Below are positions 23,025 to 33,648 of a stretch of DNA of 64,000 nt, piece by piece (the first letter of the stretch is position 1; the number at the start of each line of letters is the position of its first letter). Made by a program: the position numbers and the translations under genes. The notes below the pieces were generated by a model. It was not told the DNA's origin, ran no database searches, and saw only the letters and a list, made by a program, of their open reading frames with translations. This DNA comes from Asterias amurensis (taxonomy: Eukaryota > Echinodermata > Asteroidea > Forcipulatida > Asteriidae), in contig NC_092656.1 in the NCBI RefSeq assembly GCF_032118995.1, positions 20,108,965-20,172,964 of the forward strand, read 5' to 3'.

Positions 23025-26000
23025 ATGTATAAATGTTGGTTAGGGTGGATCCAATTATGGAGTTCAAAGCACAGCTATTATTATCCCTGGAGGACATTAC
23101 ATAAGAGTGTTTCTTCAACAAGTTACCATGACAACTCATCTGCAAGATACTTGGCTTCAGGATGTGCAAAGTTTTCGGTAAGAACTATTCGGCAGTCTTG
23201 TATTCCGAGACAAGATTGCCACTTTTGGACTCCAAGCCAAATGTGCTGCACAAGAAGGTATCATACGACAAAGCACCCAAGTAAAAAATGTTTGAGATCA
23301 ACAGTGTACAGGAATGTTCGGACGATGTGCAAATCTTCTATGATACAATCCGCAGATACAATATTTGCCCTGTCGTCCGGTCAGGGAAAGTGTGGTGTCG
23401 CCGTTGTTCGTGTTTCTGGTCCAAAAACATCCGATGCATTGTTACAAGTAGTCAAAGCAAAACGTCTGCCAACGGCTAAGATGGTGAATTTAACAAAACT
23501 CTACAACCCAGCCGATGGAGAGGCTGTTGATAAAGGACTTGTAGTCTGGTTTCCAGGTCCTCAGAGTTTCACAGGTGAAGACGTGTGTGAGTTTCACGTT
23601 CACGGAGGACCAGCCGTTGTGACTGCAATGCATTCAGTTCTTGGTAACATCAAAGGTCTTAGGCCTGCAGAACCCGGTGAATTCACCAAGCGGTAGGTAT
23701 AACACAATCGCAGCTACCACACAATTCCCTGGACTCACTTTAAAAAAAACTTCTTTCAGGAAAGAATGGGCAAGAAAATAATGAAAGAAAAAACACCCTT
23801 GTTGCTCATTTTTTTGTGCTTTCATATGCCTGAGAAAGACGTGTGCTTTCAGATGCCTGAGAAAGGCTTCAGGCCTGAAGTCTTTCTCATATTAAAATAT
23901 TTTATTGGGAAATTTCTCAAAAACGACGTTACTTTAGAGGGAGTAATTTCTCACAATGTTTTATACTAGATTAAGCTTGGGCGATATCGATTTATTTTAT
24001 TCACGATATATCGCCGACAATATATCGCGATATTCGATATAATCGCGATTAATGAAATTTGACATCATCAGTCTTTAAACTCCAAGTGAAAGTTGTAGAA
24101 GAGACAGTCATAGCTTAAGAGAGGTGTTCTAATGACCTATTCTTCTGGTTTTACTCCAAACCTATGGGGTGCAAGATGTCTCAGCTAGCAAATACATCGC
24201 GATATTTAATCGATATTGCGATATATCGCGATTATCGCGATTATCGCGATATATCGCGATATATCGATATTTCGATTAAAACCAAATCCATCCGTTATCG
24301 AAATCGTTTCCAAATTAATATCGCGATATTCGATAGTATCGTGATATCGCCCAAGCTTATACTAGATCAACAGCTCTTCATTACTCGTTACCAAGTAAGT
24401 TTTTACGCCAGTATTTTTTTGAGTAATTTCCAAACAGGTCCAGTCCCTTCAATACTGTAGAATAAATCAACCTGAAACCTAAACCCAAAGGATATAATTG
24501 AAATTTTCCTTCTCTTCTTCTTGATGTCAGTGCTTTTTTGAACGGTAAGCTGGACCTGACGGAGGTGGAAGGCTTGGGAGATTTGATTCATGCTGAGACG
24601 GAGGCTCAGAGAAGACAAGCTCTGAGGCAGATGGATGGAGATCTTAGCAAGATGTACAGCTCCTGGAGAACACAGCTCCTTAGAGTAAGAGTTAACAGTA
24701 TTTCAGAAACTATGCTTTATCGTATTTCATTTTTATTTATTGTTTTGAATTTAAGGACTCTCAAAAAGCGAACTTAATCTCTGTACTATCCAAGAACACT
24801 GTTGAGAGAAGGGAGACTCAGCTAAAGAAAAGCTCTATATAAGAAACGTGTATTATTTTTATTTTCAGTGTGTGGCTCACGTTGAGGCTTTCATAGACTT
24901 CAGCGAGGATGAGAACATTGAAGAAGGTGTCTTGGACAAAGGTAAAGAAACAACACATTCTACTTGAAGATATATAGTCTTATTAATATGAGTCATATCA
25001 GCTTAAACAAAAATGGCCATCTTATTCTGTTGACCCATTGCACTGATGTCACACATGGCTACTGTATCCTACAATCTGCCATTACAGGCATCAAATTGCA
25101 TGTAAAGAGATGGTGTAGCATAAAGTAGCTAAGCACAACAAAATTATGCTTAACAGAGTGAGGTTACCAACCAAAACACCATGACACATGTAGAATTTGT
25201 GACTGGTATCCTGCTCATTGTTGCTTAGCCTAAAATTGTTAAGCAATATTTGCTGCTTAAGCAGCTCTATGAAACTGGGTCCAGGGGTGGATTTCACAAA
25301 GAGTTAAGACTAGTCTTATCTCGAGTTAAAACGAGTTACTCATCCTAATCTGGGACTAGCCGTAAGTTTTGCAAACCTCATTTGTCCTAAGTTAGGACTA
25401 TCTTTGTGAAATCCACCCCAGGACTCACAGTCTGTTTGACTTCCTTGCAGCTCAGGATGGAGTGAATCGGCTTCTTAGTGAGATCCAGTCCCATCTTAAC
25501 GACAATCGCTGTGGGGAGAGGCTGAGGAGCGGTGTCCAGGTGGCCATCATCGGTCGACCGAATGTCGGAAAAAGCTCGCTCCTGAATCTTTTGTGTAGGT
25601 AAAGCATGCTAGTTTTTGCTTGTAATAATGTGCGGAAAGACTCATACTGGCATAGTCTTAGAGGTGAAAGGTAAAGGAAATACACCACTTTGCCAGCCCG
25701 GCCATCCCCGCTTCTTGAGCAAGACACTTGGCCATATAACAAATGAGAAACTGAAGGGCTGATATGTTGGACTAACTTATTGGGGCTAACATAAGTAGCT
25801 TGAGGTTGTCTGCTCCCCAGGGAGTTGAGAGAGTTTGAAGAATGGTTTAATATGTCAAGTTTAGAGATGAGGTTGTACAGTGCCTTGATCTAGTTAAGGA
25901 TATGTGCAATATAAAATGGCCTTCTTTTTGTAATTAATTAATATTATTATTAAAGAAATTACATCAAGATATTCCTTCTTTTTAAAGGTCAGCGACCAGC

Positions 26001-27730
26001 AGCCATCGTCACCCCAATAGCAGGTACAACGAGAGATGTGATAGAGTCTGCGGTTAACATCGGTGGGTACCCGGTGCTTCTTCTCGACACTGCTGGTCTT
26101 CGAGAAACAAATGATATGGTGGAACAAGAAGGAGTCCGTAGGGCTAAACAGAGGTTGGTGTCTTTTATGGTGAATCAGATTTCATGTGTTTTAGTTTGAT
26201 GCGTTTGGTACCTGCTGTCACCTCGCTAAAGGTGGAAGTTAACCGAACTCTGAAATATCTATTCTGCTGTAGTAGAATACATAGCAAGACAAGTTTTCAA
26301 GTGAACATAATCTACCTAGCAAGTAGATACACACATTGCATTACCACAAACCAAATATACAATGATACCTCAACATGCAATGCCTCAAATCCCATATTGA
26401 GTGATTAAGTTTGCTTTTCCAAGAGTCGTTGGCTTTACAATTAGTATACACAAAATGTTATATGTTTTTTTGTTACACAGGGCGGATACGGCAGACATAA
26501 GAGTTGTGATGATGGAGGCAAGTGACATCCTTGACAATATACCCAAGACTTCATCCACCGATGGTCTCCACGACAACTCAATAGATTCCGTCTTAGAAAA
26601 GCAACTTCAAGACACATTAATAATTTCTGAGACATCGGAAAGGACGTCTGAAGACATCAGAGAAGTGGAGTTTGAGGACACACTTCTTGTGATTAACAAA
26701 TCGGATCTTCTCTGTGATGCAGAAAAGATCATACGCTTGGAATTTTTTGTAAGAAAACACAATGAAGAGAGGACGAAGGAGCAGGTCTCCGTCTGCTTGA
26801 TGTCCTGTGAAACCAAGGATGGTGTTGACGACCTCCTTGAGATTTTGAGAGGAAAAGTTGAAACTCTGTAAGTTGAAAACGAGTTGCCCCTATACAATCT
26901 CTTTCAAAAGTTCTATATCTGATAAAAGTAAATTCATACAAAACACCTTCTGGATATACATGTATACTCAATAAAAGTTCAGAGAGAAAAGCCTTCCGCA
27001 GCTCTAGGTTCTTTTTTGTGCATTACACAACGTGTGGGACCAAAGGCTTTAGGTCTCATCTAAAGGATGAAGCAATAATGGTAAAGTGTCTTGCTTGAAG
27101 GACTCATGTGTCAAGCCCAGGATTCAAACCCACACTCTGCAGGGCCCAATTTCATAGAGCTGCTAAGCACAGAAGTTTGCTTAGCATGAAATTTCTTCCT
27201 TGATAAAAATAGGATTACCAACCAAATTTTAACATGATTTTCAGGATGAGCAAACAACAGCTGAATACAACAAGGAATATGCAACAAATTGAAATTTGGT
27301 TGATAATCCTGTTTTTACCAAGGAAGAAATTTCATGCTAAGCAAATTTTTTTGCTTAGTAGCTCTATGAAACTGGGCCCTGATCAGAAACACCAAAGCTT
27401 GAGTCCAGTGCACTCGAATGCTCAGCCACAAGACACCATGATGAGATTCAAACTCAATATCTTGCAAGATATAAAATCACCACCTATTTCTACTTTTTTC
27501 ACAGATGTGGTAATCCACTTGTGGGGAACCCCAGCCTAACGCAATCTCGTCACCGTAGCAACCTCAAGGGATGCGTTGCTTCACTGGAGGCGTTCTCCGA
27601 TCAGCAAGACCTGGTTATGGCCGCTGAGCAGCTACGGATTGCACTGAGGTACCTCGGCAAGATTACTGGAAGTGTAGGTGTGGAGGAGATCCTAAACGTG
27701 GTGTTTCAAGATTTTTGCATTGGTAAATGA
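23025..27730 (+). CDS. GTPBP3: GTPBP3, mitochondrial tRNA modification GTPase (MnmE homologue), complete
   Basis: Seven exons: 23025-23692, 24531-24684, 24869-24941, 25451-25594, 25988-26153, 26481-26867, 27505-27730; 605 residues, all phases consistent. With MTO1 it installs the 5-taurinomethyl group on wobble uridine of mitochondrial tRNAs. Residues 1-105 form a long basic, Ser/Thr-rich presequence. The folate-binding N-terminal domain starts near residue 106 ([13 protein letters not shown]) and includes [14 protein letters not shown]. The helical domain is split around an inserted Ras-like G domain: G1 GRPNVGKS at 333-340, G2 GTTRD near 359, G3 DTAGL at 380-384, G4 NKSD at 474-477. The C-terminal CIGK carries the family's conserved cysteine. 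The start is uncertain: the ATG at 23025 is the first in frame, but a TTACAG acceptor at 23005 suggests a leader exon, and the Met at residue 106 is a possible internal start. Confidence 0.97.
23800..24450. mobile_element. Diverged CAGTGGACAC-family MITE, interrupted
   Basis: Recognised by GAAAGACGTGTGCTTTCAGA, TCTCAAAAACGACGTTACTT, TCTCACAATGTTTTATACTA and, after the insertion, CTCGTTACCAAGTAAG and GAGTAATTTCCAAAC. The outer ends are poorly preserved, so the limits are approximate. Confidence 0.75.
23972..24359. mobile_element. hAT-like MITE with perfect 8-bp target duplication
   Basis: Terminal inverted repeats TAAGCTTGGGCGATATC and complement, flanked by TACTAGAT at 23964-23971 and again at 24360-24367. 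Eight-base duplications are typical of the hAT superfamily. The interior is unusual: dense overlapping palindromes of the type TATCGCGATATATCGCGATA. No coding capacity. Confidence 0.92.
25094..25282. repeat. TAAGC-type palindromic repeat in GTPBP3 intron 3
   Basis: Contains AGTAGCTAAGCACAACAAAA and GCTTAAGCAGCTCTATGAAA, with GTGACTGGTATCCTGCTCA between. Related to 15330-15520, 27142-27382, 39440-39573 and 42775-42948. Confidence 0.7.
25283..25420. mobile_element. GTCCTAA foldback repeat, copy 2
   Basis: Ends GGTGGATTTCACAAAGAG and CTTTGTGAAATCCACCCC, with TTAAGACTAGTCTTATCTCG inside. It lies 30 bp before GTPBP3 exon 4. Confidence 0.85.
26232..26404. repeat. Fragment of the GGTAACACCATGTGTG foldback family
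   Basis: Matches the right half of 32879-33167: AGCAAGTAGATACACACATTG, then AAACCAAATATACA and CTCAAATCC. It lies in GTPBP3 intron 5. Confidence 0.75.
27030..27140 (-). mobile_element. SINE-like fragment
   Basis: The minus strand carries GTGTGGGTTTGAATCCTGGG (B-box-like) followed by ATGAGTCCTTCAAGCAAGAC. The same arrangement is seen at 60875-61035. Located in GTPBP3 intron 6. Confidence 0.65.
27142..27382. repeat. TAAGC-type foldback repeat, long-armed copy
   Basis: AGGGCCCAATTTCATAGAGC at the left is answered by GCTCTATGAAACTGGGCCCT at the right, and TTGCTTAGCATGAAATTTC by GAAATTTCATGCTAAGCAA. This is a clear hairpin-forming palindrome in GTPBP3 intron 6. Confidence 0.85.
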
Positions 27731-27759
27731 TGATGGACTCAAATTGAATTTGTGATGAG

Positions 27760-28170
27760 ACATTCATAAATACCTCAGACAGTTTCGCTATTCCTATTGG
27801 TGGAGAGCGCGTCACGTGGGTGTGTACAAACCTTTGTTTATGACCCGTAAAGTGTTAATTCATGGGCGTGACACGCGACCTTGCACCTGCTCTTTTAAGA
27901 CAGTTTCTTCATTCCTTTTGGTCAAGAGCGACATGCACAGCATTCCCTTATAAGGAGTTGTTTACCCGTGGGCGGCGGAGGGCTTCACCATTTCATAGCT
28001 GGAGGAATGTTGTGTTGAAAGAAATCATTTAACAATTAAAATTTTTGCATTTATTTCACCTTTTGACCAAAAACTGATGTTTTTGACTGAAAAGTTATTT
28101 ATGAATCAAAGTGTGTTGAATCGGTTTTCAACTAGTGGTTTAAACCTGCCGAGGCCTGGTTCTTTATAAT
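27760..28170. mobile_element. 400-bp interspersed element, orientation A
   Basis: Shares ATTCATAAATACCT, TTTTGACCAA, GTTGTGTTGAAAGAAATCAT and CGGTTTTCAACTAGTGGTTT with 45053-45470, which lies in the opposite orientation. Not classified. Confidence 0.8.
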
Positions 28171-28191
28171 TTACCTTCAAGGTGAGGGCTA

Positions 28192-28372
28192 CACCTAACT
28201 GATTTGGGCTGTCGACCCAATTCAACTGCCACCAGGGGCATGTTGCCACCTACTCCTGGGGCTGAAACAGAATTATGATCCCCGTCACAGTTTGTATGGA
28301 TGTAGGCATGGGTATCATCCACTAGGAGCATTGCTGGTAAAGCAGAATACACTACCAACTTTTTACAAAGCA
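28192..28372. mobile_element. SINE-tail repeat
   Basis: Shares AATTCAACTGCCACxAGGGGC, TATGGATGTAGGCATGG, TCATCCACTAGGAGC and ACTTTTTAC-AAGCAAT with 47840-48000. The tRNA-like head is not preserved here. Confidence 0.7.
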
Positions 28373-28406
28373 ATTATGAAAATCAAGATGAAACGGTTTT
28401 GAGTTA

Positions 28407-28436
28407 AATAAATCGTTTATTTATTAAATCAATAAA
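28407..28436. terminator. Overlapping polyadenylation signals on both strands
   Basis: AATAAA occurs on the plus strand at 28407-28412 and 28431-28436 (for GTPBP3), and on the minus strand at 28416-28421 and 28420-28425 (for the MAM gene). This would give 3' UTRs of about 0.7 kb and 0.5 kb that end head to head. Confidence 0.5.
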
Positions 28437-28667
28437 ACTCATTTGATATAGACGCCGTTACCTTGCCCATTTTTTCCCTGAAAAACATTTCTTTCCTAAA
28501 TGCTGCCATCTTCTGGAAATATTTCGATTGGAATCTGGTTTTAAAAGCAAATGTTACTACAAATAACATTACTTTACCTTTAATAACATACTGGGTATTA
28601 TAAACATCTAATAGCTATAAATGTACAAACAAAGACACACTTTAAATACAATAAAATCTCTTTAAAG

Positions 28668-28822
28668 CCCAGTACATACTTCCTGCGAATGGGATAGCAA
28701 CAAATAGTTCACATCAGTTGAAATGAGCTCAACTCCTGCGAAACATTCGCAGCCAAAACAGCCAAGTGAAGTCAAAATTTTTATCGCATTTACATTCGCA
28801 GGAAGTATGAACCAGGCTTAAC
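28668..28822. mobile_element. Small TTAA foldback, ACTTCCTGCGAATG family
   Basis: Starts near TTAA with GTACATACTTCCTGCGAATG and ends CATTCGCAGGAAGTATGAAC followed by TTAA. Second copy at 51591-51778. Confidence 0.8.
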
Positions 28823-28903
28823 ACTGATAAAATGTTCACTTACATTTGCTCCCTCCTCACAAGAAAGTCAAAATTGCACTTTTTAAAGTTCACTAAATAA
28901 TAT

Positions 28904-31548
28904 TTAAAATCCAAGATTTTCCTCGGGTAACGTATCTCCACAATGCATCGGGTCGTCGGCAGGTGCAATAGTTATCACTTCAAGCTCCTGATTGGCGGGG
29001 TATCCGATGACATTATACGTCACCTCACCCTTATGTCTCTGTGATTGGCTACTCTTGTAAATCACCACGGTGATGATGAGGAAGACCACGCCCCAGAACG
29101 TTAACCCCGCCGCCAGAATCACAATGATAAGTTGACTGTCGATAGGTTCAAGGAGCACAACTTCTTCCGATTGTGTTTCAATAGTCGGAGATGAACCTGT
29201 CGCTGTATGGAACTCCAAACTCTTTGTTGATAATGGCAATGGTGAACTCTTCGATGGAGACTCAAAATTCTTCGTTGAAGACTCCCAGCTCCTTGTTAAA
29301 GACGCTGGTGTTTTCTTTGATGTTTCTGGGGAAGATGTGTTTTCAGTCGGAGTAGAGGGTGGAGAAGTTTCTGGCTGTGTTGTTACAGCTAATAAAAAAA
29401 ATTAAAAAAATAATTTTATTTAATTTGTAAATTTAATTTGTTCTAAGGTGCATGACAATGTACAATAAAAATCGTTAAAACTACCATAAATCACGGGGTA
29501 TTAAAATAAAACAAAAATACAGAATACACAAATTTCAGAAATAACAATGGAGCAACAAAAAAAACCTCACCTATTCCACTGCATGTTGTTTCTGATGTCA
29601 CAGTGATGTCATCAATTGCAATATCGGATTTGAATCCGTCCCCTCTATGGGCTTCAAATAATATCTGCAAAAATTAAAACATGTTTTTTTGTTATTTTAA
29701 TTGAAAAACATTGTGGTCATTTTGGCAAACCCTGCTTTACTAAAAGTCGATCATGACCAAAGCACGGCTAGAGAAATAGAAATAAGTTTGTTCCAATTCT
29801 GGTTTAAGTGGAATCAGTTTCATAACTGCCATTGAACTCGGAGGAACATGACAAGTGCCTGAAAAGGTCCCATACTTCAACAAATATCTTCCTATATTAG
29901 TTTTGGTTTTTTATATTTGTAAATATTTTCCCCTCGTACAAATGTACCCCACCCCCTCCCCTAAAATCATCTGAAGAATTTCTGACAAATTTTTACCTCA
30001 AAGCCTGACGCTGAGCTTCCATCAACCTCTGCCCCAATCCACTCATCACCTTGTTCTCCCTTCAATGTCCACAAGGATTCCATCACAACCTCCCCCTGGC
30101 GTCGTAGGAGCACAGTCAATCGCCCAGTGTCCTTCCCGTGCATGTGATAGAAGAAGCGGACACAGAATGCCGGAGTTGGCTGGAATGTTGGACTGATGAT
30201 GCGGGCAGCGTCCCAAGCACGAGGAGCAGATGTCTCTATGTACATGTAGTGACCTTTTTCAAAAAAGTTCAAATCAAACCAAATATTTGTGACAGAGGTA
30301 TCAGAGAAGAATTTTTGTTTATTTTAAACTAAAAAAACAGGGATGAGAGTCGCTGCTGACAAACTGAAAGTGGGATCCAGTTCTTAAGTACATTGAAATG
30401 ATTGCAATTTCACCTTTTAGTAAACTTTGGGAATAAAGTAGGGTGAAAATGGCGTTTGTAGCAAAATTCATCCAAGAGAATGTCAGTTGTCACTTCTAAA
30501 AGTGTTGTATCATCTCCAAGGAAATTGTAAATAATTCGGGTTAAAAATAGAAAAATTTACCCGAGTGCGACTTGAACCTACAACCACGGGACCAGTGTGC
30601 CAGCACTCAACCAACTGAGCTATCTAGCTCTATGTTGGGTATATTTAAATATAAATGATTTTTCACAAGAAATTGCCTGGAACAATATGCCTGCAAATGA
30701 CCACGTTATACCCTTATGAAACATATATTTTTGAAAGACTAGTTCTATATTACATTGTGTTTGCTTACCATCGGTGGAGTTAACTCCAAGGGTGTGGTCA
30801 TGAGATGGTCCCGTCTCAGATGTGGGCGTGTTCCCCCGGGTAACAGACCAATCAAAATCATCGGTGCTGTCCTGAACATAGCCACACGTGTTATCTGGAG
30901 TTTCAAAGTCACAGATATGACTGGAACCATCGACTGCTACAAAAACAGAAAAGAGCAAAATATTTATGTACAACTTTCATTGTGTTTTACCTGTACATCA
31001 ATTAAGCACTGTATTAGTACTCCCTCCCACCACACCTCAAGTCCTTGGGTAAAACAAAATCCAAAGTCCACAACCTTTAACATTCTATAGCAGATGATTT
31101 AAAACTTGGCCAGCGAACTTGCCCAGTGGCCAGAGGCAGCTTCAATTCTATACTTTACAAGTGAGTAGGCCTATCATAATGATTTCAACATGTTTAAATG
31201 CCTCATTTACTTTTGTTGGACTAATGCAATTTGAAGCCATTATTTTGTGACAAAAAGGTGACATTTTAACTTGCAGAAAAAATTCCTCTTTGGCATGTAC
31301 AGAACCATATATTTTTGCTGTCCGATGATGTCATATCTTGCTCTGCAAAAGTATCAAACAAAATCATAAATTTTTCACCATTTTAAGTTCGAGACTAGCA
31401 ATTTTTCTCATTAGAAAATGAGTGCATTACAAAACTGAATTTAACTTTAAAAAACCTTTAATGGGATAGAAAGCATAGTTTTATTACCTGTGTGGAGTGA
31501 TAGGGTAGCCCACAGGCAGAGAATGCCAACCGCTGTCGTCAAATCCAT
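28904..31548 (-). CDS. Single-MAM-domain type I membrane protein, complete
   Basis: Five exons in order 31488-31548, 30769-30936, 29997-30253, 29571-29664, 28904-29388; 354 residues, phases consistent. Residues 1-20 are a signal peptide (MDLTTAVGILCLWATLSLHT). Residues 27-192 are a MAM domain with its four cysteines (29, 38, 107, 190), the opening CDFE...CGYVQD...DDFDW, GHYMYIETSAPR in the middle and DIAIDDI at the end. Residues 194-275 are a Ser/Thr/Pro-rich, probably O-glycosylated stalk. The membrane helix is about 280-303, followed by a basic stop-transfer YKSSQSQRHK. The 50-residue tail has V-T-Y-N-V-I at 316-321, which fits an ITIM. N73 is a glycosylation sequon. MAM domains mediate cell-surface adhesion. 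I cannot name an orthologue; no phosphatase or protease domain follows. Confidence 0.92.
30556..30640 (-). mobile_element. tRNA-like SINE head in MAM intron 2
   Basis: The minus strand reads GATAGCTCAGTTGGTTGAG (A box) and GTAGGTTCAAGTCGCACTCG (B box). The acceptor stem does not pair, so it is not a functional tRNA gene. Confidence 0.7.
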
Positions 31549-31640
31549 CGTTTGAAAATAGTCACCAAATCAAAAACCAATCAACCACACCAAGAACCAC
31601 TTGCAGACAATAAAATGACAACTTCAGAGATAATTCAAGG

Positions 31641-31648
31641 CATTTATA
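31641..31648 (-). promoter_or_regulatory. Possible TATA box of the MAM gene
   Basis: The minus strand reads TCTATAAATG about 95 bp upstream of the ATG at 31548, which would give a leader of about 60 nt. Position and sequence fit, but there is no other support. Confidence 0.4.
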
Positions 31649-32878
31649 GAGCTTTTCTCACAGCCAAATCTCTTCCTGTTTTTGACAATCAACACCATGA
31701 AATTTCCTTTGCGGTGGCGGTGGGAAATCCTAAAATAAAACTAAAACGGTCCGCCAAATCAAAATCGGCATCGACAAAACAGGATCCTATGTATCTCATA
31801 TGCATTTCCCTTGCAAACAATAAAGCCATGACTCTTATCATGTCTGTTGCATAGAGACCCTTGAAGGTAAATTACGGTAGTAACTCTACCACTCATTCCA
31901 AAGGTCGACTTCCAAAGTCCACAAGGAAGTGTACTACAACAGACAAGATAACCGGAAAAAATAACAACTCTGCATAAATAGCAACCGACCATAAACTTGT
32001 CTACAATATCTACTTATATCTATTCCCGGTCTGGATAATTAGTAGGTGTTTTTGATTTATATCTCTGTGTCATTCACTTCTAGATTTCCCTCGGAGAGTT
32101 TGAAGAAATGTCAGACATGTTTTGTCAAATTTACGGTGGAAGGTTTTTAAGGAAAAAAATAAATATCTATGGATTATTTGTGAACTCTTTTACACTGCAA
32201 AAAAAATAGTTGATGGCCTGACGTTTCAACCCTAGCAGAGTCTTTCTCAAAGGTTAAAAATGTAAGCCTTTGAGAGAAAGACTTCTTTTATACCATTTAT
32301 CTTTGGATTGGTAAGCAGTTTGCACAGCTTATATTTCCCCTCTTACACTGATCAGCTTGAACTTTGATGACCCTCCAACCCTTGCATTACAGGTAGGCTC
32401 ATAAACAGGTAAAAACTCAGCATTAATGACCATAAAAATGTACTTGGTGAGAAGCACTCCAGCTGTTGATAGTATAAAGTATCTTGAGAAAGGATTCCCT
32501 CCAAAGTATTATGGTTTTGATAATACTGTTCACCCAAAACATTTGCAACATTTTGCATTATAAGGTAGAATCATGATAGATTGGTAAATAATAAACAAAT
32601 TAATGACAAAAAATTGCTGCACTGCAGCTGTTGATAAGTATCAAATATCTTGAGAAAGGATTCCCTTCTAAGTATTATGGTTTTAATCTTGGATGAATCA
32701 ATTTGATTCACTGGTTTGATTGGCTGCATATTGCACCACAGCACCCTGTAAAACCATATCATGGTCCAATGTAAAGGAATTGGTCTCATACTTGAGAATG
32801 CTTAATCACCATGGGCTTTACTGAGTAACAGATTTGAGAACCATATAAAAAAAACACTATTATTAAGTATATTTGGTT

Positions 32879-33167
32879 TGCGGTAACGCCATGTGTGTAT
32901 CTACTTGCCAGGTAGAGTTTTTTCTTAGAGAGCTGTCTTGCTTTCTATACCATCCGCCCTGGTAATAGTTAAAAAGCAGGACAGTTCTTTTCAGAACTGA
33001 AAAGTCTCCCGAACCTCCGATTATCTACTCCGCGGCAGTAGAATAAAGCAAGACACTTCTCTTAGAACAAACTCTATCTGGCAAGTAGATACACACATGG
33101 TGTTACCGCAAACCAAATATACATTGATACCTCACCATGCAAATGCCTCAAATCCTATATACTATTT
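32879..33167. mobile_element. GGTAACACCATGTGTG foldback element
   Basis: Inverted ends: GTTTGCGGTAACGCCATGTG followed by TGTATCTACTTGCCAG on the left, CTGGCAAGTAGATACACACA and GGTGTTACCGCAAAC on the right. Partial copies at 26232-26404 and 58178-58212. Confidence 0.88.
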
Positions 33168-33540
33168 ATTATTAAGGTTCTCACTATGACCGTCTCTGTC
33201 CCATCCTGAGTTATGTGCAAACCTAAGAACAATTATTTGTTCAATCTTACCAATGTAAAATCGTCCTTTCAATAATGACAGCGATAACATTTACAAAACG
33301 GCAACAAAAATACTACTTTGGAAGGGAAATAAAATACAATTCACTCGATTTCGTTGATGCAAAATTTTATTTTGCAGATGGACTTTGTTTGACATTCCCT
33401 CATAAAAGGTCATAGTTCATCCATATTCTATTTTTAGCACCATGCCTCCATCTAATGTTAATAAGCAAATGCAGTTATGGTTTATTAATGCTAATAACAT
33501 AGTGCTTATTAGTTAATAAATGCATAAGAAATTAAAACAA

Positions 33541-33564
33541 TATATATATATATATATATATATA
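33541..33564. repeat. (TA)n microsatellite
   Basis: Twelve TA units in a row. Confidence 0.95.
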
Positions 33565-33648
33565 TCAAAACTAAACATTGGCCAGCATTGGCTTCAATAT
33601 AGACTGACAACTAAGTTGTAAATCAATTTAGATGTCTACATTTTGTGT

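Larger units (their letters stand above)
23693..24530. other. GTPBP3 intron 1 with nested transposons
   Basis: Donor GTAGGT, acceptor GATGTCAG. A diverged CAGTGGACAC-family MITE fills much of it from about 23800 to 24450 and is itself split by a 388-bp hAT-like MITE. Confidence 0.85.
27731..28903. other. Convergent intergenic region GTPBP3 / MAM gene
   Basis: Holds the 3' UTRs of both genes, a 400-bp repeat (27760-28170), a SINE tail (28192-28372), overlapping polyadenylation signals near 28407-28436 and a small foldback (28668-28822). Confidence 0.7.

Noticed and set aside
30556..30640. tRNA gene on the minus strand
   Set aside because: A and B boxes present but the acceptor and anticodon stems do not pair; treated as a SINE head. 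The same reasoning applies to 13521-13597, 45868-45965 and 59783-59858.
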